Under the pieces are notes generated by a model. It saw nothing but the letters and a program-made list of their open reading frames with translations, was not told the origin of the DNA and did no database searches. Below, piece by piece: positions 6,387 through 12,635 of a DNA stretch of 12,635 nucleotides (position 1 is its first letter; every line of letters starts with the position of its first letter). Position numbers and translations under genes: made by a program. Source of the DNA: Bacteroidota bacterium (GTDB taxonomy: Bacteria; Bacteroidota; Bacteroidia; Chitinophagales; Chitinophagaceae); assembly GCA_947461015.1 (NCBI GenBank), contig CANHIR010000042.1, positions 1 through 12,635 on the forward strand. The letters are read 5' to 3'.

Positions 6387-7670
6387 CTAGAATAATTTAA
6401 ATTTATTATTTTTTTTAGGATTTTTGTCTTTTGAATCTTTCTCGGTTGTGGGTTTATTTATTTGGTCTTTTGGCATATTAAACAAATAAAGCGCAGATCC
6501 TTCTTTAATATTTTCATTCGTTGCCAAAGGATTATAGGACTGCAATGCCTTTAATTGAATGCCTTCCGATTGACTTATTTCGTATAAGGTTTCTCCCTTT
6601 TTAAACAAGTGTATTTTCTTATTACTCTCTTTTTTCTTATCACTTAAAAATAAGAGTTGGTCATGTTGAACAATATCCTGTTCATCCATATCGTTGAATT
6701 GGAATAGTTTAAACAACATAATATTATAGGTGCTAGCAATTTCCAAAAAAGACCTTCCAGCAACTGCCCAAATTGCTGTGCTCTGATTAATTTTGAATTT
6801 TTGATTCAACGGATAATTAACAATGACTGCTTTTTCAGTTATATTAACATAACTAGTATCCTTTTTTACTGTTTGCTTTGGCATTGTCATTTTTTCTACT
6901 GTATCCCTCACTATTTTAATAACGGTGTCTTTTACCACCACCACTTTTACCACCGTATCTGTTTTCGTTACCATTTTCACAACCGTATCTTTTGTAGGTA
7001 ACAGTTTGATAGAATTGTCATTTACAGGAACTAAATTTGAGCGAACAATATTGGCTGGTTTTTTATTTAAAGTGGTATCTCCTACATTGGGCTTACTCAT
7101 TACTTCAGGCGTTATGTCTTTGGTATTTTCAATTTCAGACAAAGCATCTTCTGCAACCAATTCTGGAAAATTGTATTGTGAAAGTTCATACAAGTCAATT
7201 ATATTTAACAATTTACTTGGATAATCCTTTTGAGTAGCATACCCTGCCTTTTTTAATCCAAATGCCCAAGCGGTATCGTCAACAGGGTCTAGTTCAAATA
7301 AACTTGCATAGTAGGGCCTGTCTTTTAAAAAGTTAGAGTGATCAATAAAAGAACTTTCCGCATTTGGGTATACCCTAAAACATTCGTTTTTTGCATCATC
7401 GTCTTGGTATATTTTTTCACCTGTCCATTCTGTCTTGCATTTGATACCAAAATGGTTATTTGCTTTTTTAGCCAAGTTGCTTTCTCCACTTCCAGACTCT
7501 ACAATTGCCTGTGCAAGCGTAATAGATGCAGGAATGCCTGTTCTTTCCATTTCTTTAATGGCAATTCCTTTGTACTTATTAATATAATTAAGGGTTAACT
7601 CCGATTGCGTTTGTGCAGTTAAACCCAAAGGAATTATAAACAGCATTAAAAAGTAAAATATGCGCTTCAT
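6387..7670 (-). CDS. Secreted GH73 glucosaminidase with LysM domains
   Basis: This is an exported peptidoglycan hydrolase of 427 residues. A signal peptide covers 1-20 (cut after LTAQ). The GH73 N-acetylglucosaminidase domain (about 24-165) contains ITLAQAIVESGSGESNLA with catalytic Glu58, then NNHFGIKCK (71-79), FRVYPNAESSFIDHSNFL (98-115) and AGYATQKDYPSKLL (142-155). The linker (about 170-290) contains four DTVxK units (228-260). A divergent LysM-like segment lies at about 292-343 and a clearer LysM at 353-397 (HLFKKGETLYEISQSEGI), expected to bind glycan. The tail is Lys/Asn-rich. It would cut the glycan strand during cell-wall turnover or division. It sits one base from the upstream O-methyltransferase gene and one base from hpt. 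The second catalytic residue of GH73 is variable and I do not assign it. Confidence 0.9.
   Translation of the reverse strand: MKRIFYFLMLFIIPLGLTAQTQSELTLNYINKYKGIAIKEMERTGIPASITLAQAIVESGSGESNLAKKANNHFGIKCKTEWTGEKIYQDDDAKNECFRVYPNAESSFIDHSNFLKDRPYYASLFELDPVDDTAWAFGLKKAGYATQKDYPSKLLNIIDLYELSQYNFPELVAEDALSEIENTKDITPEVMSKPNVGDTTLNKKPANIVRSNLVPVNDNSIKLLPTKDTVVKMVTKTDTVVKVVVVKDTVIKIVRDTVEKMTMPKQTVKKDTSYVNITEKAVIVNYPLNQKFKINQSTAIWAVAGRSFLEIASTYNIMLFKLFQFNDMDEQDIVQHDQLLFLSDKKKESNKKIHLFKKGETLYEISQSEGIQLKALQSYNPLATNENIKEGSALYLFNMPKDQINKPTTEKDSKDKNPKKNNKFKLF
6891..6989 (-). repeat. DTVxK repeats in the glucosaminidase linker
   Basis: Codons 228-260 encode DTVVK, DTVVK, DTVIK and DTVEK, starting at residues 228, 238, 248 and 256 (spacing 10, 10 and 8), with Val/Lys filler between. 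A degenerate DTSYV follows at 271. At DNA level the units share GAyACnGT. The Thr/Val/Lys composition suggests an extended, positively charged spacer between the catalytic and LysM parts. Confidence 0.7.
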
Positions 7671-7671
7671 G

Positions 7672-8310
7672 TTATTTTTTTCTAATTAAAGTTAAACCGT
7701 CTCTGACCGTTAATAGGGTGTGTTCTGTGCGTTCGTCATTTTGTAGCATCTCATTGAAGGATTGAATGGCTTTTGCACTCTTCCCTGAAACGGTTGCTTC
7801 TAATACTTCTCCATGAAATAATACATTGTCTACAATTATTAAACCATTGTTTGATAATTTTGGTAAAATCAAATTGTAGTAGTCAATATATCCGGTTTTG
7901 TCAGCATCTATAAATACCAAATCCCAATTTATCTCTAATGTTGGAATTATTTCTTTAGCATCACCCATATGCATTTTTATTTTATTTGCATGGGGGCTTT
8001 TCTTAAAATATCCAGTTGCCACATTTGCGTCATCCTCCCTTAATTCAATAGTATGTAGTTGTCCATTATCGCTTAATCCCTCAGCCAAACATAAGGTGCT
8101 AAATCCGGTGAAGGTACCTACTTCTAAAATGGAGGTAGGTCTTATCATTTTACTAAGGAAACTTAACAAACCACCTTGGTGCCAATTGCTTTGTAAGTGC
8201 GCATGTTTGTGAGAGGCTAAAGTAGCCTCATACATTTCCCTTAAATAGGAGGGAGTAGCATTGCTAAATTGTTCAATGTAGTTATTGGCAAGTGGACTGA
8301 TAAATTCCAT
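7672..8310 (-). CDS. SAM-dependent O-methyltransferase (Methyltransf_3 family)
   Basis: The 212-residue protein is a class I methyltransferase of the metal-dependent catechol/caffeoyl-CoA O-methyltransferase type. Visible motifs are ILEVGTFTGFSTL (61-73, SAM-binding glycine loop), the acidic ribose-binding TIELRED (87-93), GDAKEIIP (116-123), VFIDADKTGYIDYY (132-145, with metal-binding Asp135 by family analogy) and IIVDNVLFHG (158-167, Asp161-Asn162 as further metal ligands). The substrate is unknown; relatives act on catechols, tRNA (TrmR-like) or small secondary metabolites. A TTG at 8316 is in frame two codons upstream, but the ATG at 8310 is preferred. It lies 10 bases after the symporter stop and one base before the glucosaminidase start, in the same operon. 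Confidence 0.88.
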   Translation of the reverse strand: MEFISPLANNYIEQFSNATPSYLREMYEATLASHKHAHLQSNWHQGGLLSFLSKMIRPTSILEVGTFTGFSTLCLAEGLSDNGQLHTIELREDDANVATGYFKKSPHANKIKMHMGDAKEIIPTLEINWDLVFIDADKTGYIDYYNLILPKLSNNGLIIVDNVLFHGEVLEATVSGKSAKAIQSFNEMLQNDERTEHTLLTVRDGLTLIRKK

Positions 8311-8320
8311 TTGCAAATGT

Positions 8321-9847
8321 CTATTTTTTTTCTGTATTAGGGCTAGAAATTAACCATAAACCTATAAAAGTGAATAGTCCATTAATAATGAGTAACTCTT
8401 GCCCAATTTTGAAGTCCCCTAAAATGGCTTTTTGGTAAAATTCTAGCACATAACAAAGAATAGGAGCAAGGATACAAATAATGGAAACCCATTTGTTGTT
8501 TACGCTTCGTTTTGTTAAAATACCAAAAGCAAACAATCCCAATAAAGGACCGTAAGTGTATGAGGCTATTTGTAGAATAAGGCTAATAATACTTGTATTA
8601 TTTATCCATTTAAAGACCATAACAAGTATTAAGAAAATAAATGCAAAGCCAAGATGTACCCTTTGTCTTATTTTCTTTTGTTTTGCTTCATCCAATGTTT
8701 TATTTCTTTGAATCCCTAAAATGTCAATACAAAAACTGGAGGTAAGGGCGGTGATAGCACCGTCGGCACTTGGAAAAAGTGCTGAAATAAGGGCTAAAAT
8801 AAAGATGATGGATATGTAAGGAGGCATATGCTTCAATGCCAGTGTTGGGAATAATTTGTCCCCTACTATTCCATGTATGTCTACAACCCCATTTTGTGCT
8901 GCAAACAAATATAACAATCCTCCTAAGAAAAGAAATAAAGTAATTACAAATAGCATAGTAAAACCTATCGTAATCATATTTTTTTGCGCATCTTTTAAAT
9001 TCTTTACAGAAATATTTTTTTGCATCATTTCTTGATCCAGTCCTGTCATTGTGATAGTAATAAACGCACCACCAATAATTTGTTTTAAGAAGAAGAATTT
9101 ACTATTTACATCTGTATTAAAAATATCCGTCAAATGCATGGATGGATTATTTACAAATAAAGGCTTTTCCTTAGTGCCTATATCCATAAATGTATTTTTT
9201 AAATGCATTAAATTAAATCCTTCAAATATGGATAAATGAAGTTGTGAAAGGATATAAATACTGCAAATAAGTAATCCCAATAACATCCCGGAAGTTTGTA
9301 AGGTATCTGTGTATACAATGGTCTTCACACCTCCTTCATAGGTATACAATAAAATCATTGCTAATATTACTAAGGTGGTTCCCCAAAATGGGACTCCCAT
9401 ATTATCCAATATGAATACCTGTAAAATTTGTACTACTAAATAAAGCCTTGCTGTTGCACCTAGTGTTCTAGATAATATAAAAAATGAGGCCCCTGTTTTA
9501 TAAGCTTTAAAGCCCAGCCTTGTTTCCAAATAATTATAAATAGAAGTTAGGTTCATTTTATAATAAATGGGTAACAGAACATAGGCGATGGCTAAATAAC
9601 CTATTAAATAACCAATGGTAATTTGTAAGTAATAAAATGCCTCTTTACCAACGGCACCTGGCACACTTACAAAGGTTACTCCGCTAAGCGAAGTGCCAAT
9701 CATACCAAAAGCAACCAACATCCAATTGCTATTTTTATTGCCAATAAAAAAAGACATATTGTTACTGTTCTTGCCAACAACTTTTGCAACACCTAATAAA
9801 ATGCCAAAATAGATGATTATAAAAAAGAAAAGTAGACCTGCGCTCAT
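8321..9847 (-). CDS. Sodium:solute symporter family transporter
   Basis: This is an inner-membrane secondary transporter of 508 residues with about 13 hydrophobic helices, typical of the SSS family (LeuT fold), which takes up solutes with sodium. The family signature is visible as YEGGVKTIVYTDTLQ (170-184). GTSLSGVTFVSVPG (51-64) is the unwound first core helix, and SALFPSADGAITALTSSF (355-372) matches the helix that supplies sodium-2 site hydroxyls in relatives. The substrate cannot be read from the sequence; sugars, amino acids, sialic acid and pantothenate are all carried by this family. It is the first gene of the four-gene operon. A weak -7-like TTACTTTG (9869-9876, minus strand, one mismatch to consensus) lies 22 bases upstream of the ATG without a clear -33. 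Confidence 0.9.
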   Translation of the reverse strand: MSAGLLFFFIIIYFGILLGVAKVVGKNSNNMSFFIGNKNSNWMLVAFGMIGTSLSGVTFVSVPGAVGKEAFYYLQITIGYLIGYLAIAYVLLPIYYKMNLTSIYNYLETRLGFKAYKTGASFFILSRTLGATARLYLVVQILQVFILDNMGVPFWGTTLVILAMILLYTYEGGVKTIVYTDTLQTSGMLLGLLICSIYILSQLHLSIFEGFNLMHLKNTFMDIGTKEKPLFVNNPSMHLTDIFNTDVNSKFFFLKQIIGGAFITITMTGLDQEMMQKNISVKNLKDAQKNMITIGFTMLFVITLFLFLGGLLYLFAAQNGVVDIHGIVGDKLFPTLALKHMPPYISIIFILALISALFPSADGAITALTSSFCIDILGIQRNKTLDEAKQKKIRQRVHLGFAFIFLILVMVFKWINNTSIISLILQIASYTYGPLLGLFAFGILTKRSVNNKWVSIICILAPILCYVLEFYQKAILGDFKIGQELLIINGLFTFIGLWLISSPNTEKK

Positions 9848-9935
9848 GGGTTAAATAATTAGTAGTAGCAAAGTAATAACAAACTTTCAATTTTTTAGTT
9901 AAATTGTGAGACTGTTTCAATTATAAATGTAAGCA

Positions 9936-10484
9936 ATGAAGATAAACACGGTAACTGTTTTTTGTGGATCCAAGCCAGGCAACGATAAAGCTTATGTTGC
10001 TGCTGCAGAAAATTTAGGCGTATTGCTTGCCCAAAACGGCATTACTTTGGTGTATGGAGGTGGGAATAAAGGGATTATGGGTGCATTAGCCAATGCATGT
10101 TTGCAAGCGGGTGGCAAAGTAACAGGTATTATCCCGAAGTTATTATTGGAATGGGAAGCCCAACATGAAGGATTAACCGAGCTTATTGTTACTGAATCCA
10201 TGCATGCCAGAAAATTGTTATTGTATGAAAAATGTGATCTTGCTGTTATTTTGCCTGGGGGTATGGGTACTTTAGACGAATTGTTTGAAATGCTTACCTG
10301 GAACAATTTAAAAATTCACAATAAGAAAGTGTACATTATTAATGTAAATGGATATTATGATGCCATGATCCAATTGTTAGATTCAATGGATACTAATGGT
10401 TTTATGTATGAATCCTGGCGTACAAGACTAATTGAATGTAATACTGTTCAAGGATTTATGGACGCTTTAACTTTAAAAGATTAA
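9936..10484 (+). CDS. LOG-family nucleoside monophosphate phosphoribohydrolase
   Basis: The 182-residue protein belongs to the LOG (Lonely guy) family, cytosolic Rossmann-fold enzymes that split AMP or cytokinin riboside monophosphates to base and ribose 5-phosphate. Motifs: VFCGSKPG (8-15) at the N-terminal nucleotide-binding loop, VYGGGNKGIMGALA (39-52), MHARK with Arg92 (89-93), and the hallmark PGGMGTLDE (107-115) with Glu115 as the catalytic acid by family analogy. It is a single-gene unit divergent from the symporter operon (88-base gap). Its last 29 bases overlap the 3' end of the opposing gene at 10456-11067. True cytokinin activity is not implied; in bacteria many members act mainly on AMP or related nucleotides. 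Confidence 0.92.
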   Translation: MKINTVTVFCGSKPGNDKAYVAAAENLGVLLAQNGITLVYGGGNKGIMGALANACLQAGGKVTGIIPKLLLEWEAQHEGLTELIVTESMHARKLLLYEKCDLAVILPGGMGTLDELFEMLTWNNLKIHNKKVYIINVNGYYDAMIQLLDSMDTNGFMYESWRTRLIECNTVQGFMDALTLKD

Positions 10485-11067
10485 TGGGTAATCCAAATCC
10501 AGCTCTTATGATGGGTTGTGCCGAGGTTTGTCCTATTCTATAAGGTGATTGCTGTGAATTCACTAAATCAAACATAACAGAAAAATAGGAAAATCCACTC
10601 TCATTTCTTTTACCATAACCGATACCTGCAAGCACACTAGGTGCACTCACACTTGAACGACCACTTGTTCCTTCCGTAAAATCTCTTGCTCTTGTAAAAG
10701 TCCAGTTGTATTCTGGTTGTATTTGTAGAAAAAATTGATCAATGGGCCATACCCTCATAAATCCACCAAAACCTAATTGGGTGTTATTATTTTTATAACT
10801 ATAGCCTGACATTAAAGCGTTGGTTTTAAAGGAAGCGTAATAGAAATTCAATGCAACCCCCATATCAATATATTGATTGTAACTTTTTACCAATTCGGGG
10901 TTCATTCCAATTTGGAAACTACCTGAGCCGCCGCCAAGTATCACTCCCCCTCCAAAAAAGGTAGGTTTGGGGTTTAAATTAGGCTGTGTTGTAACTGTTT
11001 TATTTTGTGCTGTCGCATTTAAAGACAATACAATTATAAAAGCTACAATGGCTATTTTTTTAATCAT
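10456..11067 (-). CDS. Secreted protein, probable outer-membrane beta-barrel
   Basis: This 203-residue protein of unrecognised family starts with a clear signal peptide (residues 1-21, cut after NATAQ). The mature part is rich in Gly, aromatic residues and alternating polar/hydrophobic strands (FFGGGVILGGGSGSFQIG at 37-54; YYASFKTNALMSGYSYK; QLGFGGFMRVWPIDQFFLQI), as in small Bacteroidota outer-membrane beta-barrels. It ends LKLKRP rather than with the usual aromatic residue, which weakens the barrel call. It starts six bases after the stop of the GlcD-like gene and is presumably cotranscribed with it. Its 3' end overlaps the opposing LOG gene by 29 bases. No specific function is suggested. 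Confidence 0.7.
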   Translation of the reverse strand: MIKKIAIVAFIIVLSLNATAQNKTVTTQPNLNPKPTFFGGGVILGGGSGSFQIGMNPELVKSYNQYIDMGVALNFYYASFKTNALMSGYSYKNNNTQLGFGGFMRVWPIDQFFLQIQPEYNWTFTRARDFTEGTSGRSSVSAPSVLAGIGYGKRNESGFSYFSVMFDLVNSQQSPYRIGQTSAQPIIRAGFGLPINLLKLKRP

Positions 11068-11073
11068 TTGATT

Positions 11074-12480
11074 TTATTTGTGTTGATCAAAAATTTTCCC
11101 GGCGTTTAAAATATAATTTGGGTCAAAAGTTTTTTTGATGCCACGCATTAAGTCCATAGTTATGGCATCAAATACTACAGGCATAAAAGATTTTTGGATA
11201 AGTCCAATGCCATGTTCTCCACTAATCGTTCCTCCAAGGGAATGAACAAGTTCAAACAAGTCGTTGAGTATTGCATTCATCTCTGCACTTTCAAAACTTT
11301 TTTTAATAGTTGGATGGTTAATTCTAATATGTAAGTTGCCATCTCCTGCATGACCATAACAAACCACTTTAAAACCATTTGAAGCCCCCAATGCTTTAAC
11401 CCCTTTGATTAATTTGGGAAGTTCGGCCCTTGGCACTACCGTATCTTCTTCAATGGTATAGCCAGCTGCAACAGATGCTTCATTGGCTTTTCTGCGTATT
11501 TTCCAAAGCTCGTTTTTCTGTTGTGCATCGTCTGCAAAATACAATTCCCCAACTTCGAAGTTTGATAAGACTTCGGAGATGGCTTCCATCTCGTTCATTA
11601 ACACATCTACATTATTTCCGTCTACTTCAATAATTAAATGCGCCGCTAATCCTTCGGTCAATGGGATTACAGTGCTATCTAACATTTTAGTTGCTAAGGT
11701 AATGGCATCTATTTCCATTAATTCCATGGCGCTTGGCGTAATGCCAGCGCTGAAAATAGCACTTACCGCTTCACTTGCTTTTTCAATACTATTAAAAGGA
11801 GCTAGCATTAATAAGTCATATTTAGGGTGCGGAATTAATCGTAAAACAATTTTAGTAACAATACCTAAAGTACCTTCACTACCTACTATTAACTGTGTAA
11901 GGTTATAACCGGTTGCATTTTTTAAAACATTGGAACCGGTCCAAATAATTTCACCAGTGGGTAATACCACTTCTAAATTCAATACATAATCTTTCACCAC
12001 ACCGTACTTCACTGCTTTAGGGCCTCCAGAATTCTCTGCTATATTGCCACCAATAAAGCAACTTCCTTTACTCGCAGGATCGGGAGGATAAAATAAGCCT
12101 TTTTCTCTTACCGTATTTTGTAAAACTTCCGTAATCACACCTGGTTCAGTGGTAACTTGTAAATTTCTTTCGTCAATTTCCAATATGCTATTAAAGCGTT
12201 CCATGGAAATAACCAAGCCACCAAAATGTGGCAATGCACCTCCGGTTAAACCTGTTCCACCTCCACGGGGTGTAACGGGAATTAAATGTTCGTTGCAAAT
12301 TTTAAGTAATTCCGAAATTTCCTGAGCGGTTCGCGGTTTTGCAATCACTTCGGGTCCGTAATACAAATTTTCTGTTTCGTCTTTACCGTACTTTTCAATA
12401 CTCTCTGTATCGGTAAGTAAGAATGGTTCACCCACAATTTTATTAAACTGTTCAACAATTGCAGGTGTGATCTTATTCAT
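11074..12480 (-). CDS. GlcD-like FAD-linked oxidase (D-2-hydroxyacid dehydrogenase)
   Basis: The 468-residue flavoprotein is of the GlcD/D-lactate dehydrogenase type, oxidising glycolate, D-lactate or another D-2-hydroxyacid to the 2-oxoacid. The N-terminal PCMH-type FAD domain (about 40-220) carries PRGGGTGLTGG (71-81), PPDPASKGSCFIGGNIAENS (132-151) and VGSEGTLGIVT (199-209). The C-terminal substrate domain carries YGHAGDGNLHIR (375-386) and GEHGIG (421-426), whose histidines bind metal and substrate in relatives. An in-frame TTG at 12501 would add seven residues, but the ATG at 12480 is preferred. No GlcE or GlcF partner or iron-sulfur domain is visible, so electrons may go to quinone or to a partner encoded elsewhere. 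It lies 47 bases after the kinase stop. Confidence 0.9.
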   Translation of the reverse strand: MNKITPAIVEQFNKIVGEPFLLTDTESIEKYGKDETENLYYGPEVIAKPRTAQEISELLKICNEHLIPVTPRGGGTGLTGGALPHFGGLVISMERFNSILEIDERNLQVTTEPGVITEVLQNTVREKGLFYPPDPASKGSCFIGGNIAENSGGPKAVKYGVVKDYVLNLEVVLPTGEIIWTGSNVLKNATGYNLTQLIVGSEGTLGIVTKIVLRLIPHPKYDLLMLAPFNSIEKASEAVSAIFSAGITPSAMELMEIDAITLATKMLDSTVIPLTEGLAAHLIIEVDGNNVDVLMNEMEAISEVLSNFEVGELYFADDAQQKNELWKIRRKANEASVAAGYTIEEDTVVPRAELPKLIKGVKALGASNGFKVVCYGHAGDGNLHIRINHPTIKKSFESAEMNAILNDLFELVHSLGGTISGEHGIGLIQKSFMPVVFDAITMDLMRGIKKTFDPNYILNAGKIFDQHK

Positions 12481-12527
12481 TCCAAAATATTTATGTTTCA
12501 ATAAACTAAACTGCTTATTTTATCAAT

Positions 12528-12635
12528 CTAAAATAGACCATATAACATGCCGTCTACTTTGCTGATAATTTCACCAAAATCTTCTTCGTTTTCGCCGAAT
12601 TTATTTTTGTCGCAATCAATGATTAACAATGGACC
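12528..12635 (-). CDS. Deoxynucleoside kinase, C-terminal end (partial)
   Basis: The last 35 codons of a minus-strand gene run off the right edge of the window; the TAG stop is at 12528-12530. The segment GPLLIIDCDKNKF followed by NEEDFGEIISKVDG and a final YGLF closely resembles the C-terminus of Bacteroidota deoxynucleoside kinases (deoxyadenosine/deoxyguanosine kinase type), which phosphorylate deoxynucleosides for salvage. The ATP-binding and catalytic parts lie outside the window, so the call rests on this tail alone. The GlcD-like gene starts 47 bases further on in the same direction, with no terminator between them. Confidence 0.7.
   Translation of the reverse strand, partial: GPLLIIDCDKNKFGENEEDFGEIISKVDGMLYGLF

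Noticed and set aside
6801..7598. Open frames on the plus strand opposite the glucosaminidase gene
   Set aside because: Low-complexity His/Phe-rich translations that mirror the repeat linker and signal regions of the real gene.
9848..9935. Promoters in the divergent gap between the symporter and LOG genes
   Set aside because: Only imperfect -7-like words (TTACTTTG on the minus strand, TATAAATG on the plus strand) and no correctly spaced -33; not strong enough to list as sites.
1..12635. Defence, toxin-antitoxin, secretion-cluster or biosynthetic system
   Set aside because: Every gene is assignable to a housekeeping or envelope family or is an isolated small secreted protein; no combination forms a recognisable or plausible new system.

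Overview
The window looks like an ordinary core-genome stretch from a member of the Bacteroidota, probably Chitinophagaceae or a close relative. The evidence is AT-rich DNA, A-rich start contexts without Shine-Dalgarno sequences, Bacteroidota-type promoters (TAnnTTTG at -7), and Bacteroidota-restricted families (DUF4835, DUF4296, the Rpb6-like omega subunit). The family-level placement is inference from protein resemblance; no marker here fixes the genus.

Layout. (1) 1-707 (+): the 3' end of bamD overlaps an omega-like RNA polymerase subunit gene and is closed by a clean terminator. (2) 794-2058 (+): a DUF4835 secreted protein overlaps a small DUF4296 lipoprotein. (3) 2133-2606 (+): a Bcp/AhpE-type peroxiredoxin. 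(4) 2607-2796: a non-coding block with three inverted repeats and a 40-base direct repeat; its last hairpin is a bidirectional terminator. (5) 2795-3970 (-): an RlmI-type rRNA methyltransferase, divergent from (6) 4092-5805 (+): the chaperone pair grpE-dnaJ. (7) 5809-5849: a second bidirectional terminator. (8) 9847 down to 5849 (-): a tightly packed four-gene operon of sodium:solute symporter, O-methyltransferase, GH73/LysM glucosaminidase and hypoxanthine phosphoribosyltransferase. (9) 9936-10484 (+): a LOG-family nucleotide hydrolase whose end overlaps (10) a minus-strand run read from 12635 down to 10456: the 3' end of a deoxynucleoside kinase, a GlcD-like FAD oxidase, and a secreted probable beta-barrel protein.

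Functional themes are housekeeping: outer-membrane assembly, transcription, peroxide defence, protein folding, rRNA modification, purine and deoxynucleoside salvage, and cell-wall turnover. I found no mobile element, CRISPR array, toxin-antitoxin pair, defence system or RNA gene, and no convincing undescribed multi-gene system. The points most worth a second look are the repeat block at 2611-2796, the paired 10-base repeats in the grpE promoter, the apparent absence of coaBC and recN from their usual place beside the bamD/omega/DUF4835 genes, and an rlmI promoter so close to the start codon that a leaderless mRNA is likely.
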